A stretch of DNA of 64,000 nucleotides, taken from NCBI GenBank assembly GCA_036365145.1, contig JAEOAD010000030.1, positions 9,820,001-9,884,000 of the forward strand, read 5' to 3'. The DNA comes from Orientallactaga sibirica (Eukaryota; Chordata; Mammalia; Rodentia; Dipodidae). The first letter of the stretch is position 1. Every line of letters begins with the position of its first letter. The translations under genes were made by a program, and so were the position numbers. Below are positions 1-10,436 of this stretch, piece by piece. The notes under the pieces were generated by a model. That model saw only the letters and a program-made list of their open reading frames with translations, had not been told where the DNA came from and ran no database searches.

Positions 1-645
1 ACATGTTGATTGGACCAATATCATGCATGGTTTTATAGATAATGACAGCTACTATGAAGTCATGAATGTACCTAGCCAGCTCAAATCTGGAAGACAGTGT
101 TCCAAAACACTCCTTTCCTTCCTTTGACGGTTACATTATTCTTTCTACCATCTTTTCTCAAAGATTCCCGAGCCTTGGATGGTGTGATACTCACTTTTAG
201 TACTGAACACTCCACTGTCACTTCTCAATACATTCATGAGTTCTGAGTCTCACCAGGAATTACTGCCATCTGAAAAGAGAATCTTCTCTAACCAAAAGCA
301 ATAGCAGCACTAAACCATGGATGGAAACATAAATATTTCGTGATCAATTTGGTAGGCATAATGTATACTTGTAGCAGAACAATAGTAACAGCATACCTCC
401 AAAGGCCTATGATCTTCCAGACTGTCCACTAGGTTTTCAGTATCAGACATGAATTCCCTCCCATGGAGTGGGCCCCAACACCAAACCCTGGGCATAGTTG
501 TCACCCTGGGGTGATGTGAAGATGCTGCAATGTAATTGTGGGGTATCTGTTACCTTGCTCTACTCCCTAGGCCAAAGGAGTATAGAGGTGAAATGGGACA
601 GTTTCTACAGACACTGGGTTGAACAAGTAGAGGCTTCCTTTCAGG
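1..645 (-). mobile_element. Old L1 3' UTR fragment (cut by window edge)
   Basis: This antisense stretch aligns by eye with the 3' UTR of the near-complete L1 at 32.5-40.1 kb. Shared landmarks in order are the CCTTGGA-GGTGTG block near 173, CCATCTGAAAAGAGAA near 269, the CTTCTCTAACC block near 284, and CAGGCATGAATTCCCTCCCAT-like sequence near 445. It is more diverged than the later copies, so it is an older insertion. The chance frames at 310-504 and 498-809 have no coding support. Confidence 0.75.
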
Positions 646-650
646 ATTTT

Positions 651-846
651 ACAAATATTTTTATTTATTTTCAAGAAGACACAGAGAGAGAGAATGTGTA
701 TACTAGGGTCTCTTGCCCCTGCAGACGAACTTCAGTTGCACGCACCACTTTGTGGATCTGGCTTTACATGAGTACTGGAGAATTGAACCCAGGCTGTCAG
801 GCTTTGTAAGCAAGCATCTTTAACTGATGAGCCATCTCTACAGCCC
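651..846 (-). mobile_element. DIP-like SINE
   Basis: Reverse-strand copy with the AT-rich tail at the low-coordinate side, a GA-rich segment at 680-695, the conserved body (CTGCAGACGAACTTCAG) and the tRNA-like head ending in GAGCCATCTCTACAGCCCC. The inverted B box reads GAATTGAACCC. It is moderately diverged. Confidence 0.85.
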
Positions 847-935
847 CAGGTTTCTTTTTTAAGTTCTAGTATAGATCTTTGGCAATAATACAAAACAAAC
901 CTAGCTTTTTTTGCATCTAAGAACTATATTAAAAC

Positions 936-968
936 CATTTATTTATTTATTTATTTATGAATGAATGA
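936..968. repeat. (ATTT)n and (ATGA)n simple repeat
   Basis: A short tetranucleotide run with about six ATTT units passes into three ATGA units. It adjoins the 3' (poly-T on this strand) end of the next L1 fragment and may be a degraded A-tail. Confidence 0.8.
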
Positions 969-984
969 AGCAGTAAACATTGTA

Positions 985-1830
985 ACTTAACTTTTTAAAA
1001 CTCTTTATTGACAACCTCTGTACATATAGATAATATGCCATGATCATAGTCCCCTTCCACTACCTTCTCTTTACTCCTCTCAAAACTCCCCTCTACTGTA
1101 ACCCTTCTTCTTTTCCACTAGTCTCTCTTCTATTTTGATGTCACCATTTTTCTCCCCTCCTAATATGCAAGTCTTATGTAGGAAGCAGCAGCCACTGTGA
1201 AGTCATGAATGCCATTGTCCCTTTGTGCCTGGAAGACAATATTGTAAGCATTCTTTTTCTTTCTTTGGCTCTTACATTGTTCCACCACCTCTTCCACAAT
1301 GGTCCCTGAACCTTGGAGGGTGTGTTAGAGATATCTCACTTAGTGCTGAACACTGTCACTTCTTAGCACTTTCGTGAGTTTTGAGTCTCCCAAGTGGTTA
1401 TACCATCTGCAAAGAGAAACTTCTCTAACCAAAAGTGAGAATAGCATTAATAAATGGGCATAAACATAACTATTAGAGGGCAGTTTGGTGGGTATGATAA
1501 TATATCTATTTAGGTAGACAACAGTAGTTGTTTATCCTGTAAGTTTTAGGACCTCCCCAGCCATAGGCTTTTGATTAGATTTTCAATACCAGGCAGGAAT
1601 TCTCTCCCTGTGGATTGAGTCTCAAATCCAATCACAGAACATTTTGGTTTTCCCCAAACCAGACATGCCACTATTGTATCAGTTGTCACATTTGACCTGG
1701 CTGGCCAGCTATAAAACTTTCAGGGTCCACTGCTGGACTTTTTTCCCTCAGCAGGCTGCATAGGTCTTTCTAGCATTCTAACAGCTAGTCAACAAGAAGG
1801 AGGTTTCCAGGAAACACCCTTTTAGATTAG
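985..1830 (-). mobile_element. L1 3' UTR fragment, antisense
   Basis: It begins with the CTTTATTGACAACCTCTGTACA terminus that also starts the L1 copies at 54.3, 55.6 and 57.0 kb. It then follows the same 3' UTR order: CTCTTCCACAATGGTCCCTGAACCTTGGA near 1280, CATCTGCAAAGAGAAACTTCTC near 1400, and CAGACATGCCACTATTGTA near 1660. It is 5' truncated before ORF2. Overlap in content with the fragment at 1-645 shows these are separate insertions. Confidence 0.8.
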
Positions 1831-1974
1831 ATGCTAGTACATATAATTGAGCTTCCTCTTAACATAATGAACTCATATAAGTTTGCGTTTTGACATGTTT
1901 TGAAATAATTGAAAGAAGTGTTTGTGCATAATTTCCCTACATTTATTAACTTACTTTTTATTTTATTTTTAAAT

Positions 1975-2148
1975 TTAAAATATTTTTATTTGTGAGGAGA
2001 GAGAGAGAGAATGAGAATGGTATATACCATGGCCTCTTGCCACTGCAAATGAACTCCAGATGCATTGCTTTACATCACAGTGAACTAAACCTGGGTGGGC
2101 AGACTTGGCCAGCAAGTGCCTTTAACTGCTGAGCCATCTCCCCAGCCC
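1975..2148 (-). mobile_element. DIP-like SINE
   Basis: Reverse copy with a GA tract at 1997-2012 and the head ending TGCTGAGCCATCTCCCCAGCCC. About 20 bases are missing or scrambled in the middle (around 2075), so it is a degraded copy. Confidence 0.8.
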
Positions 2149-2454
2149 TATCTTGCTTTTTATAATATAGACAAAGGACACATGTTGATAAATTTAAAAA
2201 AATGTTTTATAAAAAAGTCTTCCAGAGAATTAACAAGCCCATGAAGATGGTCAAAATGTCAGGAGGACTTTTCACATTTGTAGTAGTTGCTTTTCTATAG
2301 TTCCCTAGATTGCCAGTTAGGTCTTAGAAATGAGGTCATCTCATGTTGGTGCCCTAGCACCCATTTGCTGGCCATCCAGTCTTTGGCAGTGTATATAATC
2401 AAAGTATCTTTTTGTTTCATTACATGTAAGATTTATGAGAATAAAATATCATCT
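2149..2454. other. Unique sequence, nothing recognised
   Basis: AT-rich sequence with no repeat, coding frame or promoter signal that I can support. Confidence 0.5.
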
Positions 2455-2560
2455 AACTTTGAGGGGTTTTTTGTGGATTAAATGAGCAAATTCAGGTGAG
2501 ATAACTGGCATAGGACATGATGTACAGGAAGAACTCAACACATTTTTACTATTGTATTAT
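2455..2560 (+). mobile_element. MIR-like SINE fragment
   Basis: The pattern GTGGATTAAATGAG, then an ATAGGAC-like block, then GAAGAACTCAACACAT, matches the 3' half of the MIR consensus as I remember it. The copy is highly diverged, as expected of this ancient mammal-wide family. Confidence 0.45.
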
Positions 2561-2599
2561 TATCATTATGTTTTCTAGAACATAATGATGCAGGTTTGA

Positions 2600-2700
2600 G
2601 CATTGCTAGATGTTTTACATGTGAGGACGCAGGAGATGAGTGGGGCAATCATCTTGTCCAGGGTCAGATAAGATTTAAGTTAGATTCTTAGCCTCTAAGT
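2600..2700 (-). mobile_element. MIR-like SINE fragment
   Basis: The order GTGAGGACGCAGGAG, TTGTCCAGGGTCAGATAAG, then TTAGATTCTTAGCCTC resembles the reverse complement of the central MIR core. It is short and diverged. Confidence 0.4.
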
Positions 2701-2871
2701 ATTTGTATAATCAGAAAACCAATATTCCATTTCCTAGTGATTTTTATATGTGATTTAAGAAAAACTCACAAAATTATTCATTCATCTAACTGGGCTTGCT
2801 TGTCCTCAGATTTCCAATTTAGGAAAAAATGTTAGAGAGTCATTATGAATTCAACAGTATTCCCCCTACTG

Positions 2872-2950
<79 letters not shown>

Positions 2951-3056
2951 CATCCATCCATCCATCCATCCATCCATCCATCAATACAGATATATGTATG
3001 TGTATATACACACACATATACACACAAATGCATACATACATACATACATACATACA
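2872..3056. repeat. Compound tetranucleotide microsatellite
   Basis: Nearly 20 perfect ATCT units (2872-2950) pass directly into eight CATC units (2951-2982). After a short CA/TA interlude there is a CATA array (3031-3056). The overlapping chance frames at 2829-3116 simply read this array as repeated Ile-Tyr-Leu-Ser and are not genes. Confidence 0.97.
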
Positions 3057-3119
3057 TGGCTTTACTTAAATGGCAAGGAAATGTTATCCTATCTAATCAA
3101 ACACATTGTAATCTGAGCT

Positions 3120-3120
<1 letters not shown>

Positions 3121-3151
<31 letters not shown>

Positions 3152-3295
3152 TGGCTTTTCGAGGTAAGGTCTCACTCTGGCCCAGGCTGACCTGGAATTA
3201 ACTATGTAGTCTCAGGGTGGCCTCGAACTAATGGCAATCCTCCTACCTCTGCCTCCTGAGTGCTGGGATTAAAGGCGTGCGCCACCACGCCTGGC
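3121..3295 (-). mobile_element. B1 SINE
   Basis: Full-length reverse B1. The tail is a (TTTTG)n run at 3119-3148. The body carries CCAGGCTGACCTGGAATTAA and the element ends at CCACCACGCCTGGC. Short TGAGCT-type flanks on both sides (near 3114 and 3298) are a possible target duplication. Confidence 0.93.
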
Positions 3296-3313
3296 CTTGA
3301 GCTATTTTTTTTT

Positions 3314-3338
3314 AAAGGCATGTGTCACCACACCCAGC
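3314..3338 (-). mobile_element. 25-nt B1 5' stub
   Basis: AAAGGCATGTGTCACCACAC plus CCAGC is only the first 25 nt of a B1 (in reverse), preceded by a T run and followed directly by the tail of the next SINE. The rest of the B1 is absent. Confidence 0.6.
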
Positions 3339-3340
3339 TT

Positions 3341-3529
3341 TATTTATTTATTAGCGACAGAGAGAGATGGAGAGTGGGAATGGGCATGCCAGGGCCTCTA
3401 GCCACTGCAAACGAACTCCAGATGCGTGCGCCCCCTTGTGCATCTGGCTTACATGGGTCCTGGAGAATTGAACGAGGGTCCTTAGGCTTTGCAGGCATGT
3501 GCTTTAACTGCTAAGCATCTCTCCAGCAC
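3341..3529 (-). mobile_element. DIP-like SINE with CTCF-core-like variant
   Basis: Reverse copy from its TTTATTTATTT tail to the head TGCTAAGCATCTCTCCAGCACC. One base difference from the usual body turns the segment at 3428-3441 into GCGCCCCCTTGTGC, which is 13/14 identical to the reverse complement of a CTCF core (CCACAAGGGGGCGC). Confidence 0.9.
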
Positions 3530-3583
3530 CCCCTCCAATCCCTTTTCTTAACTATTCAGCTGAAGGTAAAGGAAAAAAATGCC

Positions 3584-3604
3584 TGTGTGTGTGTGTGTGT
3601 GTGT
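3584..3604. repeat. (TG)n microsatellite
   Basis: About ten uninterrupted TG dinucleotides. Confidence 0.95.
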
Positions 3605-4034
3605 TTTCATATGCAATAAAAATTGGTCTCACCAAAACTCACTATGAGAAAAGAAAGCCCTGAAGCTAAGATACATCCTTCAAGGCAATTTTGAAGGGAA
3701 AGTGAAGTGGAATCACTCTTTTCAACTAAGTGCATTTTCCCACTTAAGTTGAGTTTTTTTAAAAAAGTAATTACATGGTTGCATAAGAAATAAGACTGGG
3801 GGATACCACAGTTTTGGTACACATGTCATGGGTGGTAGTATTTTAGCAGCTTTTCTGCAAGCCTTTGGTTTGACAGTCAGATTTGGGGCTCTAAGATGTG
3901 GACTGACCTATGGGGAGAAATGGTTTCCTACCATCCTTAACTTTAAAAGCCACCTAATGAGAATTTGGCTAGCTAGGACCTTAGAACTCAAAGACTCCTG
4001 CTTTAACTCTATCCACCTTAGTTTCCATTTTTTC
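3605..4034. other. Unique sequence, nothing recognised
   Basis: No repeat signature seen. The open frames here (3607-3822, 3828-4259) are unsupported, and the second runs into a SINE. Confidence 0.5.
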
Positions 4035-4327
4035 AAAAAATATATTTATTTGTTTGTGCTGGGGGGTGTGCCACAGTGCATGTATGGAGGCCAGAGGACA
4101 ACTTTGGGGTGTCTGTGTTCTTTGAGACAGTGTCTCTTGCCACTGCAAAGAAACATCAGAGTTGCTTTGGACTCTCTTGGTTCCTTCTTCCATTGCCTTT
4201 GGCACACTGGAATCAAAGTCGCATGTGCCAGTTTGCATCCAACTTTATGTGGGTGCTGAGGAATTGAACCTGGTTCAGCAGGGTTTACAAGCAAGTACCT
4301 TTAACCACTAAGCCATCCCTCTAGCCT
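4035..4327 (-). mobile_element. B3/B2-like SINE
   Basis: Reverse orientation. It has a TATTTATTTG tail, then CATGTATGGAGGCCAGAGGACAA, typical of rodent B3 (B2-related) elements, then GGAATTGAACCTGG (inverted B box) and a head ending CTAAGCCATCCCTCTAGCC. At about 290 bp it is longer than DIP-like copies. Confidence 0.75.
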
Positions 4328-4603
4328 TCCTGAGTTTCTATTTTACCTATTCATTTTCAGTACATTTTACCATTCCCAATTTTCCTATCCTTCAAGTAAG
4401 TAGGAAAAGAGCTAGAGAAAAACCTAAAAGATCTAAGCAGTATGACCAACATATTAAACTGCAAAAGGTGTTTCTAGTTTTGACTCCACAAGTTTTAGCT
4501 TTTTTCTTTTTTCCCGTAAAATGTGTTTTCTACACATTGAACCCTGTTCAGTGGGAGTAATTTAATCACAGATGTATAATGACAAAGAGTGTATGAGGAT
4601 TCT
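4328..4603. other. Unique AT-rich sequence
   Basis: No repeat or gene signal recognised. Confidence 0.4.
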
Positions 4604-4915
4604 GTATTATTTTTCTCATTACTAGGATCAAATACCTGACAAGAAGCAACTTAGGAAAGGAAGGGGATATAGTCCATCATGGCAGGAAAAGCATGACAGC
4701 AGAAGTGTGAGGCAGCTGGTCACACACTTTGGCAGGCATGAAGCAGGGAGACAGAAGAGGAAATGGAGCCAGGCAGAAGTTTCAAGGCCTACCTCCAGTG
4801 ACCTACTTCCTCAAACAAGACCCCACCTCAAGGCCCATTCCCAGATAGGGACCAAATGTTCAAATACTTGAACATGTAGGGGACATTTCATATTCAAAGC
4901 ACAACAGATGCCAAA
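4604..4915 (+). mobile_element. Unnamed interspersed repeat, copy 1
   Basis: Starts near CATTACTAGGATCAAATACCTGACAAG, continues through a GTCCATCATGGCAGG block, and ends AATGTTCAAATAC, GGGGACATTTCATATTC, AAAGCACAACAG. A related copy lies at 29430-29810 with the same end landmarks. I recognise the opening block as a widespread rodent repeat but cannot name the family with certainty. Confidence 0.6.
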
Positions 4916-5439
4916 GAAAGTAGTATATGCCTTCCTGACCCAAAGGGCAAGAAATAAGGTTGCTCTAGTCAAATGTAGCCTTATATGTGAAAATCTCTCC
5001 AGGGAAGCTCTGGAAATCCTTAGCCTAGAATAATAGATGCCTTGGGCTTCTCTCAGAGGTGTGGTTACTGGAAGTATACTGTCCTGGACGCAGGCCTCTG
5101 GAGAAAGGTTCCTAGAAGTGTCAGCTAAGGATCTCCACAGACATACTAGCTTTTGTCATTCTGACAACATACATCTTAAAAAGACAAAAGAGAACCTGAA
5201 ATTTAGATCCCCAAATGGAGACTTCTTACCCTCAACTCATGTTGCTCCAAGGAAAGATGTTTTTTTTTCAGGCTTCCTGCCTACTGGGCACTGCAGTGTT
5301 ACTTAGGCCTCAGAACATCCTGGAGAGGTGGCCACCAGTGACTATTTTAAGCAGTACCAATGACAAAACAAATCTTATACACTTTCACGCTTATACACAT
5401 GCAGTGTATTCTCACACACTTTCATATACATACTTTTAT
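4916..5439. other. Unique sequence
   Basis: No repeat recognised. The frames at 5037-5306 and 5215-5502 have no domain or splice support. Confidence 0.4.
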
Positions 5440-5684
5440 TTTTTTAATTTTTTAATTAAAAATTTTTTTATTTTTATTTACTTATTTGAGAGATACAGAT
5501 AGATACAGAAATAGGCAGGTAGAGAGAGAAAGAATGGGTGCGCCAGGGCCTCCAGCCACTGCAAACAAACTCCAGATGCATGTGCCCTCTTCTGCATTTG
5601 GCTTTTGTGGGTCCTAAGGAGTCGAACCTGAGTCCTTTGGCTTTGTAGGCCAACACCTTAACTGCTAAGCCATCTCTCCAGCCC

Positions 5685-5686
<2 letters not shown>
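5440..5686 (-). mobile_element. DIP-like SINE
   Basis: Reverse copy with an unusually long A/T-rich tail (5440-5490), a GATA-rich spacer, the body CCAGCCACTGCAAACAAACT and the head ending CTAAGCCATCTCTCCAGCCCC. Confidence 0.93.

Positions 5687-5687
<1 letters not shown>

Positions 5688-5718
<31 letters not shown>
5688..5718. repeat. (AC)n microsatellite
   Basis: About 15 perfect AC units lie between two SINEs. Confidence 0.97.
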
Positions 5719-5722
<4 letters not shown>

Positions 5723-5729
5723 TATTTTT

Positions 5730-5873
5730 GGTTTTGTGAGGTAGGGTCTCACTCTGGTCCAGGCTGACCTGGAATTCACTATGTAGTCTCAGGGTGGCCT
5801 CGAACTCTGGGCGATACTCCTACCTCTGCTTCCTGAGTGCTGGGATTAAAGGTGTGCGCCACCACGTCCGGCC
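5730..5873 (-). mobile_element. B1 SINE
   Basis: Full-length reverse B1 (GAGGTAGGGTCTCACTCTGG to CCACGTCCGGCC). It is flanked by CATACATATTTTT on the left (about 5716-5728) and CATACACATATTTTT on the right (about 5874-5888), an imperfect target duplication. Confidence 0.93.
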
Positions 5874-6511
5874 CATACACATATTTTTAATCATAAATGT
5901 TTGATTCTTAAGCCCTATGTCAAGCATTGATAGACTTAATGTTTTATTATAAAATTTCTTTCTTCACTTTCCCAATGGTTTACCCTGCACTTATTCTAAA
6001 AAAGTAAGAGGCCCCTGCTTGAAATGCCTGTGTTGAACTGAGAAAGGATGATTTTTAAGGTTCTCTGCCTATTCTAATCAGTCTAACCTTAAACATTTAT
6101 GTATGTTTTTCAGAATGACCTCTACACAGCCAACTGATGTTCTACGAATTACTCTATGTAACCCAAAGATAATAGAGCATTGTCAGATCTGTTAAGGGAC
6201 GGGGTGGAGAGATAATTCTTGCCTTTCCTCTTATCACCAGGAGTGGGTTTCTTCACACCCTGTGAGCTCCTCTGATGTCTTAATTGGCTTGATGTTATCA
6301 TGAACTGTCACTCACATCCCTGATTCCTGGGGGAGATGAGCAGTTGGCTTTGCACAAATCCTAGGTCTTAACTTGTTTAGAATGAAGGTGCCTGGCAACC
6401 ACATATGCCACTTTGAAAGAAATGGAAAGAAGTTCCATATGTGCACATAACCTAATTCATTTACAAACTGTTTTCCTTCTCTCTTCTACTCTTGACTTTT
6501 TAAAAAAGTTT
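5874..6511. other. Unique sequence
   Basis: About 640 bases without recognisable repeat, coding or RNA signal. Confidence 0.5.
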
Positions 6512-6536
6512 TAAAGAATATTTTGTTTATTTATTT

Positions 6537-6579
<43 letters not shown>

Positions 6580-6722
6580 GGTGCACTAGGGCCTCCAGCC
6601 ACTGCAAACAAACTCCAGACATATGTGCCACCCTGTGCATCTGGCTTACATAAGTCCTGGGGAATCGAACCTGGATCCTTTGGCTCTGTAGGCAAACACT
6701 GCACTAAGCCATTTCTCCCCCC
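6512..6722 (-). mobile_element. DIP-like SINE with (GA)18
   Basis: Reverse copy whose usual short GA segment has grown to a perfect GA run at 6541-6576. The head is slightly eroded (GCACTAAGCCATTTCTCCCC), missing part of the A-box side. Confidence 0.9.
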
Positions 6723-7084
6723 TCCACTGTTGACTTTTTGAGTATGAAAAATCACTGAAGAAACATCAGATTACATGTGGCCTAACTTTTGCCATGTGTT
6801 GCAAATATTTTGACTGAACATTACTCTGAAGATCATCACAGGCCAAATAATTGAACAAGTTGAAGAGACCTGACACTGTAATTCAAAGTGACATTATCAG
6901 GAAACAAAGCAGGAAGAGTTGTATGGCCTTGCTGGTAAAACATAAGAATATATCCAAGGCAATAAAGCATTAATAAACTAGGAATTTTGGTGATATGATA
7001 GCAAATATGTAGATGATTAAAATGGATATATGATATATTTGATAAGAATTAGTTAACTGGTTTAGAGTACATTTCACAAACCAG
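6723..7084. other. Unique sequence
   Basis: No feature recognised. Confidence 0.4.
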
Positions 7085-7262
7085 GTTGTAGTGGACGATG
7101 TGGATATGACTGGGCATCATCTTCAAGCTCCTGCCACATGCTTTCCCCACCATCATGTACTGTAATTTGGAACTGTAAAATGAAATAAACCCTTCATACT
7201 TTAAACTAATTTTTTTGTCAGGCATTTTGCCCCAGCAATGAGCAAGTAATTGATGCAGAATA
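7085..7262 (+). mobile_element. ORR1/MaLR-like LTR fragment
   Basis: The series TGCCACATGCTTTCCCCACC, TTTGGAACTGTAAAATG, AATAAA (7184-7189), ACCCTTC, then GTCAGGCATTTTGCCCCAGC resembles the 3' part of rodent ORR1/MaLR LTRs. Only this end is visible, and the 5' part is lost or too diverged. Confidence 0.6.
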
Positions 7263-7289
7263 TTTGTATGAACTGAAGTTATTGTGTTG

Positions 7290-7354
7290 AGTCCTTACTT
7301 CTGATTCTTGTGGGTATGTACCCAGTAGTGGAATTGCTGGCTTCTATGGAAAGT

Positions 7355-7387
<33 letters not shown>

Positions 7388-7540
7388 GGAGGGACCACCA
7401 CACTTTTCACAACAATTGCACTGTTTTGGTATTCCCATTAACAGTGTACAGTACTAATCTCCCTGGCAATGCTTGGTATTTTCTGGACATTTTTGATAGT
7501 GCTGGCCCTAATGAGGGTTGGGAAGTTGCAGATATATATT
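7290..7540 (-). mobile_element. Old L1 ORF2 3' fragment
   Basis: GGGTATGTACCCAGTAGTGG, TTGCTGGCTTCTATGG, then CACAACAATTGCACTGTTTT and AACAGTGTACAGTACTAATC follow the well-known antisense order of the L1 ORF2 C-terminal coding region. The copy is strongly diverged from the L1 at 33-37 kb and carries a 30-T run (7357-7386) in the middle. Confidence 0.65.
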
Positions 7541-8054
7541 TATGAATACATATAGGAGGCTTTTGTTACAAGAAGGCTGAAATTACCCAGAGATCACCAA
7601 AGTAGAAGACCAAGGTAGAGCTACTATGAAAAAGGCCTCCTAGTTGCTTGTGTTTTTATTTGAATATTACTTTTTTTCCCAAATGAGAGAAATATTTAAA
7701 TATCAGAATAATCAACTTCTAAGTAGTCACCTTTGAGCTCCATAGCAATGCATGCTATGAGGAAGTGTTGTAGCATTTAATCATCCCAGCTCTTGCCCTA
7801 AAGGCCCTTAAAATGTAGTTAAGTGCATAGAATGTACTTGTAGGTGACCTACAGAATGCAAAACAATGCATTGGTGAAAAACCCCAAGTCCTTAGTCAGG
7901 GGCCTGATAGGTGGGATGTGACATTGTCAGGCTACATTTTAGTTGTCACTGTCCTTATATTCGGGCTTTACTCAGCAGGAGGTAGCCACAGCAGGAACAT
8001 TCTGTGTAGGTTGCAGTTCCCAGACACCATCTGTGGATCAGCACTGAATTTGTT
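7541..8054. other. Unique sequence
   Basis: No recognised feature. Confidence 0.4.
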
Positions 8055-8204
8055 CCTGCTATAGAATCTCCCAGGGAGCTTGTTAATCAGGCACACATCT
8101 TGGCCTCATTCTCCAAGTATTTGTAGGCTTGGGACTAGGCCCAGAACTTTGTGTTTTTAAAACCTCTCTAGGTAATTCTGGGTTTAGGAGCCACTGACTT
8201 GGAA
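8055..8204 (+). mobile_element. MER5A-like hAT relic
   Basis: GAATCTCCCAGGGAGCTTGT, TTAATCAGGCACA, CCCAGAACTTTGTGTTTTTAA and AGGAGCCACTGA follow the order of MER5A, a short non-autonomous hAT-Charlie DNA transposon of placental mammals. Terminal repeats are eroded. Confidence 0.65.
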
Positions 8205-10005
8205 TTGTCTAGAACTCTGAGTTTCTTTCTTTATTCATCTACTTCTTGCCTTCTTCACACATTGAACAAACCAGTATCAAGTGCCTGTAGGAGAGCCTTG
8301 ACACGTGTGAGCTTCTTTTCCACAGTTAAGATGTGTTATTGCTTTGTGGAAATCCCACAACTCCCTGGACACATGTAGGAAACATTGCAGGGCAGTGGAG
8401 TGGTGGGAAATGAGTAAGGACTGCTGGTGTACTACATGGTAGGAGCATTCTCTGGCATTCTGACTCAGTATCCAGTAGGCATCATCCATGCAAAGTAGGG
8501 ACTGTAGAAGTTGAGAGGAGAGAGGCTAGAGACAAGAGGGGTTACACAGGCAATTCTGTCCCTTTGGGATCTAGCCAGGGGTGATGAGAGAAGAAGACAG
8601 AGAGGCTAGGATCTAAAAGGATCTTATATTTCAAGCTAAGGCACTATAATTTTATTCTGAATATAGTAAGTTACACAATAATTTCAAGTAGAAGTATGAC
8701 ATGCTGGGATTTGCATTATGGAGAGGCTACCCTGGCTCAGGGTAGACATAGATTAAGTAGTGGAGAGAGAAAGAAATTGATAGGCAGAGGGTGGGTATGA
8801 CTACTTTGAAAATAACAGGGATTACTCAGGGGTCCATGCCCAATGGTGTGTCTCCTCCCTGAATCAGGCAATTGGCCATCTCCTAGGAGATACAAGGAGA
8901 AGCAGGGCAAAACATTAAAATAGCTGAGTAGATAACACTGAAGTTTGATGATTAACTGAGAGGCCAGTTTAGGGGGTAGCATGAAATTGTGGTGGCCTTC
9001 AGTATGTACCATTGAGTGACTTTTCATAAACGGTGCTCTATCATGCAAAGGTAGAAAGACCAGGCATTTCAAGTTTTCTCCCATTGGTGCTTTGGCAAAC
9101 AGAAGGGTCAGGAGCAATATAGAAGTTGAGGGTCCTTTTTCATCATGTATTGTGAGCTTGAAATGAAGTTGGGGCTGCTAGGGTGTCTCCTTTGGGGGTC
9201 ATAGTCACTGAATTGTGGAAGGAGGTGATCTTCTGATTGTGATTGTGCCTCATCTTCTGAATAGTTTTCTGAGGATGGTATTCTAAATTCACAAAAAGGG
9301 TACCAAATCAGAGATTCAGTAGGTGAAGATTGGACTCTGTTCTCAAACCAAGTTACCCAAGCTCACTTTTAAAAGTTGCTTTAAGAATAATTCAAATTAG
9401 ACTATATCATCATTAGGAATTAATTCTTTAGCACTGCCAGGGCTTCTTACTAGCTGTTGTCAAAGTGACATATATATGTGTATGTGTATGTATATATGTA
9501 AATATGTTTCACTAGGCAATCTAAAAATATATAAAATTTGGAGATGAACTGCACCAATTAAGGACAAATAGTAGGAAGACTTGTCTAAGTGAAACATTTA
9601 AATTTTATAGAATGTTTAATGAAAGGAAGTCATTACTTTCATGTCCTTAGGCTGGCTAATGAATGGATAAATTATTTATAATTAGCAAATCAATTGTTGC
9701 CACATTGGAGGTTGTTCCTTTCATATTTGCAAGCAGGTTATTTTTTCCATCTTTAATAACTAATACAGTCCTGTTATTTATACCACTTAATTGTACTAAC
9801 TAATGGAAAAGTAAATGTTAACCTTGTTCTTTCTTCTAATTCCTAACCTCAAAATTGGTAGATTTCAAATTAAAATGAAATTGTGTTACATGGCCAGGAG
9901 TGGGGATGTGGGGGAGGAGTGAGGTAAATGCCAGATATTTTTTCCTGCCTTTAAAAAAGAATATATATTCTCACTATCCATATAAGAATAGATAGATGTG
10001 CTTTA
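8205..10005. other. Long unique stretch
   Basis: 1.8 kb with no SINE, LTR or L1 that I can see. The frames at 8277-8489 and 8737-9117 (both minus) lack domain or codon evidence. A short imperfect TATGTG run sits near 9470-9505. Confidence 0.5.
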
Positions 10006-10018
10006 AAATTCAAGGAGG

Positions 10019-10265
10019 GCTGGAGAGATGGCTTAGCAGTTAAGGCTCCTGCCTGCCAAGCCTAAGAATGCCCGTTCAGACCTCCAGGTCCCACAGTTAG
10101 CCAGATGTAAAAACTGACACAAGAGCTCAATGCTGTGTTTACACACAAGTGGGCACTCATGTCTGGAGTTAGTTCACAGCTTCTGAGAGGCTGCTGGCAT
10201 GCCCATTCTCTGCCTCTTTCTTTCTCTCACTCTCTCTGTCTCTCTCTCAAAAAAAAATGGAGAAA
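10019..10265 (+). mobile_element. Long DIP-like SINE, degraded
   Basis: Starts GCTGGAGAGATGGCTTAGC and contains the central block specific to the long variant (ACAAGAGCTCAATGC, CACAAGTGGGCACTCATG), ending with a pyrimidine-rich segment and poly-A. Flanks AAATTCAAGGAGG (10006-10018) and AAATTCAAGAAGG (about 10267-10279) form a target duplication with one mismatch. The CTCF-core-like motif of the family is mutated here. Confidence 0.92.
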
Positions 10266-10436
10266 AAAATTCAAGAAGGAAATAATTTCTACATAAATAT
10301 CAAATATAAAAAAATAGCTAAACTTCTAAAATATTAAAAAGGTTGAAGAATTATGATAAAAATCAAGGTAAATTACTAAATAATAATTAAATTAAAAATA
10401 AGTAAATTAAAAAATTCTACATAAAACACCCAATAT

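Noticed and set aside
2950..2982. CRISPR-like array
   Set aside because: The regular units are only four bases long with no unique spacers, and the sequence is clearly mammalian.
2829..3116. Two long plus-strand open frames of repeated Ile-Tyr-Leu-Ser
   Set aside because: They are translations of the ATCT/CATC/CATA microsatellite. A four-base repeat without a stop codon is open in several frames by construction.
10019..10090. tRNA gene from the tRNA-like A and B boxes
   Set aside because: Similar heads occur in more than 20 elements with A-rich tails and target duplications. They are SINE promoters, and no cloverleaf with a proper acceptor stem is formed.
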